From: Chloroflexota bacterium
GTDB taxonomy: Bacteria > Chloroflexota > Dehalococcoidia > SM23-28-2 > RBG-16-64-32
Assembly (NCBI GenBank): GCA_022563285.1
Contig: JADFNQ010000084.1
Coordinates: forward strand, 1-6,318
Reading direction: 5' to 3'
DNA: 6,318 nt
Below the pieces are notes generated by a model. The model did no database searches. It was not told the DNA's origin and saw nothing but the letters and a program-made list of their open reading frames with translations. Each line of letters starts with the position of its first letter. The first letter of the stretch is position 1. Position numbers and translations under genes: made by a program. Shown here one piece after another: positions 1 through 5,465 of this stretch.

Positions 1-813
1 CCCTACCACTACGGGGCGATCGCCGCCGCCAACGCCTTGAGCGACGTCTACGCCATGGGCGCCGAGGTCACGCTCGCCCTCAACATCGCCGCCTTCCCCG
101 AGGAGATGGCCAGTGAGACCATCGGCCAAATCATCCGCGGTGGCGCCGACAAGGTGGCCGAGGCCGGTGGTGTCATCGCCGGCGGCCACACCATCATCGA
201 CGCCGAGCCCAAGTACGGCCTCTGCGTCCTCGGCCTCGTCCACCCCGAACGCATCTTCACCAAGAGCGGAGCCCGGCCCGGCGACCTCCTATACCTCAGC
301 AAGCCCCTGGGCACAGGCATCGTCACCACCGCCGCCCAGTCAGACAGGGCGAAGCCGCAGCATCTCCAGGCCGCCATCGACTCTATGACCAGCCTCAACC
401 GTCATCCCTCCCACATAGCGCAAGCAGTGCAGGCCCTCGCCCTCACCGATGTCACCGGCTACGGCATCCTCGGTCACAGCTACGAGATGGCGTCCGCCGG
501 CAAGGTAGCGCTGCGCCTGAGCGCCGGTCGCGTCCCCCTTCTGCCGGGAGCCCTGGAATACGCCTCGCAGGGGATCGTCACCGGCGGCGCTGACCGCAAC
601 CGCAAGCACCTCCAGGACAAGGTCCGCCTCTCCGATAAGATATCCAAGGAGATTGAACACGTCCTGTTCGACCCTCAGACTTCAGGCGGCCTCCTGATGG
701 CCGTCGCCCCCGAAAAGGCCGGCGAGGTGGAGGCCCGCTTCGCCGCCGATGAACTATCCGTCTGGCAGATCGGCGAGGTGGTCAAGGGCGAGGGCGTCCA
801 GGTGATGCCGTAG
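1..813 (+). CDS. selD: Selenide, water dikinase (selenophosphate synthetase), 5'-truncated by window edge
   Basis: This enzyme makes selenophosphate from selenide and ATP in the cytoplasm, the selenium donor for selenocysteine and 2-selenouridine synthesis. The reading frame is open from base 1 to the TAG at 811-813, giving 270 codons. E. coli SelD has about 347 residues, so roughly 75-80 N-terminal residues are missing, including the Gly-rich loop with the catalytic Cys or Sec, whose identity cannot be judged. Visible signatures, numbered from the window edge, are NALSDVYAMG (Asp15, a metal-binding position), AGGHTI at 60-65, the DVTGYGILGH block from about 149 (the Asp of DVTG binds metal) and DPQTSGGLL from 224. 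This order and spacing match the AIRS-type SelD fold throughout. The TTG at 37 is not the start, because conserved SelD sequence precedes it. The gene faces a convergent acetyltransferase gene with 5 nt between their stop codons. No frameshift or oddity is seen. Confidence 0.96.
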   Translation, partial: PYHYGAIAAANALSDVYAMGAEVTLALNIAAFPEEMASETIGQIIRGGADKVAEAGGVIAGGHTIIDAEPKYGLCVLGLVHPERIFTKSGARPGDLLYLSKPLGTGIVTTAAQSDRAKPQHLQAAIDSMTSLNRHPSHIAQAVQALALTDVTGYGILGHSYEMASAGKVALRLSAGRVPLLPGALEYASQGIVTGGADRNRKHLQDKVRLSDKISKEIEHVLFDPQTSGGLLMAVAPEKAGEVEARFAADELSVWQIGEVVKGEGVQVMP

Positions 814-818
814 GTTTG

Positions 819-1274
819 CTAACGCCCCAGATCCAGCGCCATCCCCTTGACCCGCTCGCGCAGCTGCGGTATCTGCGAGACCGCCTCATACTGACGGGAC
901 GCCCTTACCGCCTCCTCGAACCCGTCCAGGCCGACCTCCCGGAACCCCAGCCGCCGGAAGAAGCCGTCGGCATGCATCGTGAACAGGTACACCCGTCGAA
1001 CGCTCCGCTCCCGCGCCTCCGCCAGCGCCGCCTCCACCAGCCGCCGGCCGTCCACTCGCCCCCTGCGCTCCGGCGCCACCACTACCGAGCGCAGCAGGGC
1101 CGCCTCGCCGTAGATTTCTAGACCGGCGCAGCCCACCGCCCTTTCCCCCTCATCCAGGACGAAGAACGTCTCCAGGTACTCAGCGAGTCCGTAGGCGGGC
1201 AGACCTTCAGCCGTAATCAGCGCCTCGATCTGCGGAATGTCCTCCTCCCGCGCCCGACGCAGCCCCGCGCTCAC
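819..1274 (-). CDS. GNAT-family N-acetyltransferase, ArsN2-like
   Basis: A single-domain acetyl-CoA-dependent N-acetyltransferase of 151 residues, normal for the family. Motif A lies at about residues 60-84 (ALLRSVVVAPERRGR, then GRRLVEAAL) and motif B at 105-111 (FFRRLGF). The pattern GLPAYGLAEYLETFFV, CAGLEIYG, ALLRSVVV, RRVYLFT, FFRRLGF, VRASRQY closely resembles proteins annotated as arsenic-resistance N-acetyltransferase ArsN2. The Cys-containing segment those proteins often carry near the C-terminus is absent, and no other ars gene is visible, so the substrate is unknown. The acetyl-CoA loop, normally R-x-x-G-x-G, reads RGRVDG at 71-76: the first Gly is Val while the last Gly is kept. 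The start is a GTG whose GTGA overlaps the stop of the upstream protease gene by 4 nt, which indicates translational coupling; the next Met is residue 100. It is the last gene of the minus-strand cluster. I am sure of the fold and unsure of the substrate. Confidence 0.88.
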   Translation of the reverse strand: MSAGLRRAREEDIPQIEALITAEGLPAYGLAEYLETFFVLDEGERAVGCAGLEIYGEAALLRSVVVAPERRGRVDGRRLVEAALAEARERSVRRVYLFTMHADGFFRRLGFREVGLDGFEEAVRASRQYEAVSQIPQLRERVKGMALDLGR

Positions 1275-2197
1275 GTCATCGCCCGTAGAAGCCTCACGCG
1301 CTCCTCGATGGGCGGGTGGGTGGCGAACATGCCGTTGAGGAGGCTCTTGTGCTCGCGCAGGGGGTTGTTAATGTACAGGTGCGCGGTCGCCTTGTTCGCC
1401 ACCTCCAGCGGGTCGGGGTCGGCGGCTATCTTCTCCAGGGCGCGGGCAAGGGCGTCCGGGTTGCGGCAGAGCAGCGCGCCCGAGGCGTCGGCCAGGAACT
1501 CCCGCTGGCGGGAGACGGCGAAGCGTATGAGCTGGGCGGCGATCGGGGTGAGGATGACGGCGAGCAGGGCGATGGCGTAGATAATCACCACCGCGCCGCC
1601 GCCGCTGCGGCCGCGGTTGCTGGAGCGGCGTCCCGCGCCGTAGAACGTGAGCCTCAGGGCAAAGTCGGCCATCAGCGCCGTCAGGCCCACCAGCACCACC
1701 ACGATCGTCATCACCCGGATGTCGTAGTTGCCGATGTGAGACAGCTCGTGGGCGATAACAGCCTCCAGCTCCAGCCTGTCCAGCTTTCGCAGGAGGCCGC
1801 GGGTGACCGCAACGGCGGCATGGTCCGGGTCGCGGCCGGTGGCGAAGGCGTTAGGGGAGCCGTCCTCGATCACGTAGACCTTGGGCATCGGCAGGCCGGC
1901 GCCGATGCACAGGTTCTCCACCGTCCGGAACAGCTCCGGCTCGTCCTCCTTGCTCACCTGCCGCGCCTGGGAGATCGCCAGCGCCACCCGCGAAGAGCTG
2001 TAGTAACTCACCAGGGCGACAATCAGGAAGGGGATGATAAGCAGCGGGGCGAACGGAAAGGGCAGCCCCAACAAGATCCCCATGGCGATGGACGCCCCTG
2101 CCAGCAGCGCCACGAACACGAGGAGGAGAAGGAACGTATTCCTCCGGTTCGCGTCTATGCGGTCATAGATGAGGACGCGTTGCTGTGTCTCAGCCAC
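1271..2197 (-). CDS. htpX: M48-family zinc metalloprotease, HtpX-like
   Basis: A membrane-embedded zinc endopeptidase of the HtpX type (308 residues; the family is usually about 280-300), thought to degrade damaged or misassembled membrane proteins. Two hydrophobic segments lie near residues 20-42 and 46-66, followed by a soluble catalytic region. The zinc site HELSH is at 150-154 (His150, catalytic Glu151, His154), and the third ligand is probably Glu233 in REFLAD. Other family blocks are PNAFATG at 115-121 and FATHPPIEER at 291-300. Two more hydrophobic stretches at about 162-182 and 202-222 flank a Gly/Arg/Ser-rich loop (186-201). The GTG start at 2197 lies 11 nt after the stop of the SH3b-YbjQ gene. 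Its only Shine-Dalgarno-like stretch, GAGAG 7 nt upstream, lies at the edge of the repeated lemA-tail DNA. It overlaps the acetyltransferase gene by 4 nt downstream. Pairing with lemA is a recurring arrangement in bacteria. All catalytic residues are present, so it should be active. Confidence 0.95.
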   Translation of the reverse strand: MAETQQRVLIYDRIDANRRNTFLLLLVFVALLAGASIAMGILLGLPFPFAPLLIIPFLIVALVSYYSSSRVALAISQARQVSKEDEPELFRTVENLCIGAGLPMPKVYVIEDGSPNAFATGRDPDHAAVAVTRGLLRKLDRLELEAVIAHELSHIGNYDIRVMTIVVVLVGLTALMADFALRLTFYGAGRRSSNRGRSGGGAVVIIYAIALLAVILTPIAAQLIRFAVSRQREFLADASGALLCRNPDALARALEKIAADPDPLEVANKATAHLYINNPLREHKSLLNGMFATHPPIEERVRLLRAMT

Positions 2198-2203
2198 CTG
2201 GTG

Positions 2204-2319
2204 ACTCTCTACGCTTCCGGCGGCGAAGCCGGAGGCTCAGAGGCCGGCGGCGGGCCGGCAGGCGGCTCCGCGGGCGGGGCGACGCTTACCTCAGGCACCT
2301 CTCGCGCCTCCTCCGGGGC
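2204..2319 (-). repeat. Direct repeat copy B: LemA-type tail fused to the YbjQ gene
   Basis: This DNA encodes the last 36 residues and stop of the SH3b-YbjQ protein plus 5 nt beyond. It matches copy A at the 3' end of lemA (3069-3214) in the same orientation. The 14 bases at 2204-2217 (stop codon, flank and last codons) are identical to 3069-3082, and the motif APEEAREVPEVS is encoded in both. It holds two decapeptide-like units (2239-2268 and 2212-2238), where lemA has three. Confidence 0.85.
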
Positions 2320-2934
2320 GAGCCTCACCGCTGTCCCGGAGGCCGAGACCATCATCATGTTGTCGCCCACTACCTCATAGTCAATATCCACGCCGACCAC
2401 AGCGTTGCCCATCAACGCCTGAGCCCTGTGCACCATCTCCTGCAGGGCCATATCGCGAGCCTGCTGCATCTTCGCCTCGTAGCCGTAGGAGCGGCCGCCT
2501 ATGATATCGGTCAGGCCGGCCCCGATGTCGCGGAAGATGCCGGTACCGATGATGCTCTCGCCAACGACGATGCCAAGATATTCAAGAATGGTCCGTCCCT
2601 GAAGCTCATGGGTTGTCGAGAGTATCATGTGGCTCCCGGCAACCGAACCCTCTCCGTAGCCTCCCGGATAAGCAGCTTGAGGTGAGGCGGCGGGAATACC
2701 ACCCGTGGGCAGCTCAACCGGGGCCATAGAGACCACGCCGGGTATGTAGCCGAACTTGTCCTCTGCGGTGACGACCCGGAGGAAGTCGCCTTCCGTTCCA
2801 AACACGGTGATCAGTGCTCCGTTCGGAAGCTGCGCCAGCACGGTGGAGGCTGCGTCTGGCTTGTCGAAGAGTGTGGTCTGCGAGTCCGTCAGCCGAAACG
2901 CTTCGCCACCTTCAGTGACTTCATCCGATGCCAT
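2209..2934 (-). CDS. SH3b domain plus YbjQ (UPF0145) domain protein with a LemA-like Pro-rich C-terminal tail
   Basis: A 241-residue protein in three parts. Residues about 11-68 look like a bacterial SH3 domain (FRLTDSQTTLFDKPDAAS, LPNGALITVFG, GDFLRVV, FGYIPG). Residues 69-102 are a Pro/Gly-rich linker. Residues about 103-205 are a complete YbjQ/DUF74 domain (ILSTTHELQGRTILEYLG, GESIIGTGIFRDIGAG, GGRSYGYEAKM, GNAVVGVDIDYE, MMMVSASGTAV). YbjQ is called a putative heavy-metal-binding domain, but its role is not established. Residues 206-241 are a tail nearly identical to that of the upstream LemA protein (APEEAREVPEVS, then APPAEPPA and EPPASPPEA). YbjQ proteins normally stop just after the GTAV strand, so the tail is an addition. 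I chose the ATG at 2934 because GGAGGG lies 5 nt upstream. The GTG at 2985 would add 17 residues that look like translated non-coding DNA. No signal peptide or membrane segment is visible. It lies 139 nt after lemA and 11 nt before the protease gene. Domain calls are firm; function is unknown. Confidence 0.9.
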   Translation of the reverse strand: MASDEVTEGGEAFRLTDSQTTLFDKPDAASTVLAQLPNGALITVFGTEGDFLRVVTAEDKFGYIPGVVSMAPVELPTGGIPAASPQAAYPGGYGEGSVAGSHMILSTTHELQGRTILEYLGIVVGESIIGTGIFRDIGAGLTDIIGGRSYGYEAKMQQARDMALQEMVHRAQALMGNAVVGVDIDYEVVGDNMMMVSASGTAVRLAPEEAREVPEVSVAPPAEPPAGPPPASEPPASPPEA

Positions 2935-3073
2935 CTTCGCCCTCCATTGGCAAGCTATTGGGGGGGCCGAAGGGTTTGACCCCACAACTTCCCGCTACAA
3001 ATAACGTCTGCACCGATGGAAGCGTCACAGAGCGAGCCCTGCCGCTGCCAGGCCCGAGCCCCGCTGCCACTCT
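2935..3073. other. Intergenic spacer between lemA and the SH3b-YbjQ gene
   Basis: This 139-nt spacer inside the minus-strand cluster has no terminator with a U tract and no clear promoter. It holds the ribosome site for the SH3b-YbjQ gene (GGAGGG at about 2940-2945), a run of seven G at 2960-2966 on the plus strand, and a minus-strand stretch (about 2960-3015) that resembles the anticodon and T arms of a tRNA but does not fold into a whole one. Near lemA the octamer CGCTGCCA occurs twice as a direct repeat (3042-3070). Confidence 0.5.
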
Positions 3074-3214
3074 CTACGCTTCTGGCGGCGAAGCCGGAGG
3101 TTCAGCGGTCGATGGCGGGCTAGCCGGAGGTTCGGACGTCGGCGGCTGGCTGGCCGGCGGCTCAGCCGGCGGCGCGAAGCTTACCTCGGGCACCTCCCGC
3201 GCCTCCTCCGGCGC
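3069..3214 (-). repeat. Direct repeat copy A: 3' end of lemA
   Basis: This is the partner of copy B, encoding the LemA C-terminal motif and its Pro-rich extension. It contains three units of about 30 bp (3134-3163, 3104-3133, 3077-3103) encoding EPPAS-type decapeptides. The difference from copy B is largely one unit, which fits gain or loss by slippage or unequal exchange. Confidence 0.85.
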
Positions 3215-3733
3215 CTCGAAAAACTCGAACCGCAGAAAGCCAAACATGTTCGCCATCACCACGCTGGGGAAGGTCTGGATGCGGGTGTTGTAGCTGGTGA
3301 CGTTGCGGTTGTAGAACTGGCGGGCGAAGGCGATCTTCTCCTCGATGTCCGACAGCTCGTTTTGGAGCTCCAGGAAGTTCTGGTTGGCCTTCAGGTCCGG
3401 GTACCTCTCCGACACCGCGAATAGGGAACGCAGCGTCTGGGTAAGGAAGTTGTTGGCCTGCGCCGCATCGGCCGCCGTTCCCGCCTGCTGCAACATCGCC
3501 CGGGCGCGGGTCACGTTTTCAAACGTCTCCCGCTCGTGGGAGGCGTAGCCCCTCACGGTCTCCACCAGATTCGGGATCAGGTTGGCCCGTCGCTTCAGCT
3601 GCACATCGATGCCCGACCAGGCCTCGCGCGTCCGCACCCGCGCTCGGATCAGACCGTTGTACATGCCCACCAGCACGAGCGCGATAAGCCCGATAACGAC
3701 AGCGACTACGATGATGACGATAAGCGTGACCAT
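3074..3733 (-). CDS. lemA: LemA-family membrane protein with a Pro-rich repeat extension
   Basis: A LemA-family protein: one N-terminal membrane segment (residues 3-24) followed by a cytoplasmic-type helical bundle. Family blocks are YNGLIRARVRTREAWSGIDV at 25-44, LKRRANLIPNLVETVRGYA at 46-64, AVSERYPDLKANQNFLELQ at 106-124 and YNTRIQTFPS at 148-157, then FGFLRFEFFEAPEEAREVP. LemA proteins usually end at or just after an AREVPKVSF-like motif, near residue 185 here. This one continues for 33 residues as three decapeptide-like units, EPPASQPPTS, EPPASPPSTA and EPPASPPEA, after a short APPA lead-in. The start is the ATG at 3733, with AAGGGGG 6 nt upstream. It is the first gene of the minus-strand cluster, with an extended -10 promoter about 55 nt upstream. 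The biochemical role of LemA is not settled; conserved linkage to HtpX-type proteases suggests envelope quality control. The tail is shared with the next gene's product. Confidence 0.94.
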   Translation of the reverse strand: MVTLIVIIVVAVVIGLIALVLVGMYNGLIRARVRTREAWSGIDVQLKRRANLIPNLVETVRGYASHERETFENVTRARAMLQQAGTAADAAQANNFLTQTLRSLFAVSERYPDLKANQNFLELQNELSDIEEKIAFARQFYNRNVTSYNTRIQTFPSVVMANMFGFLRFEFFEAPEEAREVPEVSFAPPAEPPASQPPTSEPPASPPSTAEPPASPPEA

Positions 3734-3786
3734 TGATGACCCCCTTGTCTAGCCCCGTCCTCCGCCCTCCCATCCCCCGTTCGCGC

Positions 3787-3795
3787 ATTGTAACA
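3787..3795 (-). promoter_or_regulatory. Predicted extended -10 promoter for lemA cluster
   Basis: The minus strand reads TGTTACAAT, which is TGn followed by TACAAT (one mismatch from the -10 consensus). Transcription would start near 3780, giving a leader of about 47 nt with a strong AAGGGGG ribosome site before lemA. No good -35 box lies 16-18 nt upstream, as is common for extended -10 promoters. It probably drives all four genes down to the acetyltransferase. Confidence 0.5.
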
Positions 3796-3823
3796 CGCCT
3801 CCCTCCCGCACTGCGCACGGCGA

Positions 3824-3832
3824 TGCTATCAT
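3824..3832 (+). promoter_or_regulatory. Predicted extended -10 promoter for the unknown gene at 3842
   Basis: The plus strand reads TGCTATCAT, which is TGn followed by TATCAT. The expected start point, about 7-10 nt downstream, falls at or next to the ATG at 3842. That explains the absence of a Shine-Dalgarno sequence and points to leaderless translation. There is no convincing -35 box. It stands back to back with the lemA promoter, about 30 nt away. Confidence 0.45.
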
Positions 3833-3841
3833 GGCCCCGTC

Positions 3842-4363
3842 ATGCCCCTGCGTGTCCGCGACTTCATGTCCCTGGTGCTGGAGCACACCAGGGAGCGTTT
3901 ACCGCCGGAGCTACGCTCATTCGACGCCCGTATCCGCTTCGTCTGGCTTCAGATACACTTCTGGACCCCCAAGCTCCACTACGAGGTCTGGCTCACCCGC
4001 AAGACGGAACGCATAGAGATCGGCCTTCATTTCGAAGGGGAGCGCGCCTTCTCATACCGCTGGGCGGAGGTGATGGCGGCCCGCATGCCGGAGGTGCAGG
4101 CCCGGCTCGGCCCCCACGTGGAGCTGGAGGAGTGGACGCCCTCCTGGACGCGCATCCACCAGACGATCCCCTACGACCCCCTCAGCGAGCCCCTGGCCGA
4201 TGAGGTCGCCCGCCGCCTGGCGGAGACGATATCCGTCCTCCAGCCGATCGTAGAGGAGGAGCGCCCCAACGTGCCCGCCGAGCTGGAGGCGCTGGCCCCC
4301 GCCAGGCGCTCCGGCGGCCGCCGCTTCCACCGCCGCGGGCGGCGGCGGAGCTCCCCCCTCTAG
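3842..4363 (+). CDS. Protein of unknown function with an Arg-rich C-terminus
   Basis: I do not recognise this 173-residue protein. Residues 1-30 look helical and charged. Residues 31-70 alternate like beta strands rich in aromatics (IRFVWLQIHFW, LHYEVWLT, IEIGLHFEGE). A motif EEWTPSWTRIHQTIPYDPL at 96-114 is followed by a helix at about 115-140 (LADEVARRLAETISVLQPIVEE). This alpha/beta layout suggests a small folded cytoplasmic domain. The last 20 residues are very basic (ARRSGGRR, HRRGRRR) and could contact nucleic acid, but they could also be a by-product of GC-rich repeats such as GGCGGCGG. There is no signal peptide or membrane segment. No Shine-Dalgarno sequence precedes the ATG at 3842, but an extended -10 element ends 9 nt before it, which fits a leaderless mRNA. 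An ATG at 3831 is in another frame. Codon use resembles that of the neighbours, supporting a real gene. The stop overlaps the stop of the convergent kinase gene. Confidence 0.8.
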   Translation: MPLRVRDFMSLVLEHTRERLPPELRSFDARIRFVWLQIHFWTPKLHYEVWLTRKTERIEIGLHFEGERAFSYRWAEVMAARMPEVQARLGPHVELEEWTPSWTRIHQTIPYDPLSEPLADEVARRLAETISVLQPIVEEERPNVPAELEALAPARRSGGRRFHRRGRRRSSPL

Positions 4364-5331
4364 TCCTCTGTCTCCCTCAACCTGGCTAACATCCCCAAGG
4401 CGCCGCCGAAGTCACCCAGCTCGCTCAACGCCAGGCGAACGCCTTTCAGCGGCTGCGCCATCGCCCGCGACTCCATGGTGGCCCGCGCCGGATCGAGAAG
4501 GAGGTCGCCGGCCCTGGCGACCCCTCCTCCAACAACGATGACCTCGGGATCGAAAACGTTAACGAAGCCAGCCAACGCCACCCCAAGATAGTGCCCGGCC
4601 TCCCGAAACGCCTCCCTAGAGGCGGCGTCCCCCATCTTTGCCGCCCGCTCCATCATCTCCGCCGTGACCCGCCCCTCCTCCAGCCGTAGGCGGGCCAGGA
4701 TCTCCGACTCGCCGCTATCCGCCAACTCCTCACCCCTCTTGGCGATCGCCGTGCCCGAGGCCAGCGCCTCCAGGCAGCCGTTGGCGCCGCAACCGCAGGG
4801 CGGCCCGTTGACGTCGATAGTGACGTGGCCGAACTCGCCGGCGGCGCCGCCCTTGCCGCTGTACAGCTCGCCATCGATGATGATCCCGCCGCCGACGCCG
4901 GTGCTCACCGTGATGTACAGCATGTGGCGGCTGCCCCGTCCGGCGCCGAACCGGTGCTCGCCCAGCGCCGCTGCGTTGGCGTCGTTCTCCACCCGCGTGG
5001 GCAGGCCCAGCCTCTCCTCCAGCAGCCGCGCCAGCGGCACGTCCTGCCAGTCGGGGAGCTGCGGCGCGCTGGGCACGATCCCCCGCACAACATCCACCGC
5101 CCCCGGCGAGGCGATGCCCAGGCCGGTCAGACTTCTCCGCTCTACGCCCGCCTTGGCCAGGGAGGCGTCCAGGCTCTCAGCCATGCGATCCAGGACTGCC
5201 TCCAGCCCTTCCTCCGTCCGGGAGCGACGTATGTCATCGCCCAGGACGCGGCCGGAGCCGTCAGCCACGATGGAACGCAGCTTAGTGCCGCCGAGATCGA
5301 TAGCGCCGTACAGTCGGGAAGAGTCAGCCAT
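4360..5331 (-). CDS. ROK-family sugar kinase, probably glucokinase
   Basis: A cytoplasmic ATP-dependent hexose kinase that most likely makes glucose 6-phosphate. Numbered from the TTG at 5334, the phosphate-1 motif DLGGTK is at 13-18, the sugar-binding and catalytic block ENDANAAALGE at 116-126 (catalytic Asp118), the phosphate-2 motif STGVGGG at 144-150, and GEFGH at 166-170. The ROK zinc site is complete: His170 with CGCGANGC at 180-187 (Cys180, Cys182, Cys187), followed by LEALASGTAI. A Gly-rich adenosine motif IVVGGGVA lies near 265-272. Length (323-324) is standard, and there is no N-terminal HTH, so it is a kinase rather than a NagC/XylR-type repressor. I prefer the ATG at 5331; the adjacent in-frame TTG at 5334 would add one Met. 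GGTGA lies 6-9 nt upstream of the two choices. It appears to be a single-gene unit with its own promoter. Fructose, mannose or N-acetyl-hexosamine specificity cannot be excluded. Confidence 0.9.
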   Translation of the reverse strand: MADSSRLYGAIDLGGTKLRSIVADGSGRVLGDDIRRSRTEEGLEAVLDRMAESLDASLAKAGVERRSLTGLGIASPGAVDVVRGIVPSAPQLPDWQDVPLARLLEERLGLPTRVENDANAAALGEHRFGAGRGSRHMLYITVSTGVGGGIIIDGELYSGKGGAAGEFGHVTIDVNGPPCGCGANGCLEALASGTAIAKRGEELADSGESEILARLRLEEGRVTAEMMERAAKMGDAASREAFREAGHYLGVALAGFVNVFDPEVIVVGGGVARAGDLLLDPARATMESRAMAQPLKGVRLALSELGDFGGALGMLARLRETED

Positions 5332-5360
5332 CAAGTTATGTCACCGGGGTAACAAGCACC

Positions 5361-5389
5361 ATTTAACCAGACGGCAGCCTCTCGCCCAA
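5361..5389 (-). promoter_or_regulatory. Predicted promoter for the ROK kinase gene
   Basis: On the minus strand a -35-like TTGGGC (5384-5389) is followed after 17 nt by TTAAAT (5361-5366), preceded by TGG as an extended -10. The predicted leader is about 20 nt. The -35 box lies inside the 10-bp palindrome GCCCAAGGGC (5384-5393), which could be an operator half-site pair, although a palindrome this short can occur by chance. Confidence 0.45.
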
Positions 5390-5411
5390 GGGCTAAACGG
5401 GAGAGCTTATA

Positions 5412-5441
5412 TGAAAACCCGCCCCGATGCATCGGCGCGGG
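5412..5441 (-). terminator. Rho-independent terminator of the 146-residue gene
   Basis: The hairpin at 5418-5441 has outer arms CCCGC and GCGGG, a G-G mismatch, and the central palindrome CCGATGCATCGG. It is followed on the minus strand by TTTT and an AT-rich run (5417 down to 5408). It lies 25 nt past the stop of the gene at 5466-5906 and upstream of the kinase promoter, so it insulates the two units. Read on the plus strand it lacks a U tract. Confidence 0.8.
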
Positions 5442-5465
5442 CCTTATCTCCGCCTGCTGAGAGGG

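Noticed and set aside
37..39. TTG as a possible start of selD
   Set aside because: Conserved SelD sequence (GAIAAANAL) continues upstream to the window edge in the same frame, so the gene is truncated and does not start here.
2209..2325. YbjQ protein tail as evidence of a sequencing or assembly chimera
   Set aside because: The two copies differ at several codons and in unit number, the frame stays open, and both lie in one orderly operon, so a true duplication is more likely than an assembly join.
1316..2380. Long plus-strand open frame of 354 codons opposite the protease gene
   Set aside because: It is antisense to a clear HtpX-type gene. Its translation is a low-complexity Gly/Arg/Gln/His mix with no domain, as expected for a shadow frame in GC-rich DNA.
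2935..2985. GTG at 2985 as the start of the SH3b-YbjQ protein
   Set aside because: The added residues (MGSNPSAPP and following) look like translated tRNA-like spacer, while the ATG at 2934 has an excellent Shine-Dalgarno sequence.
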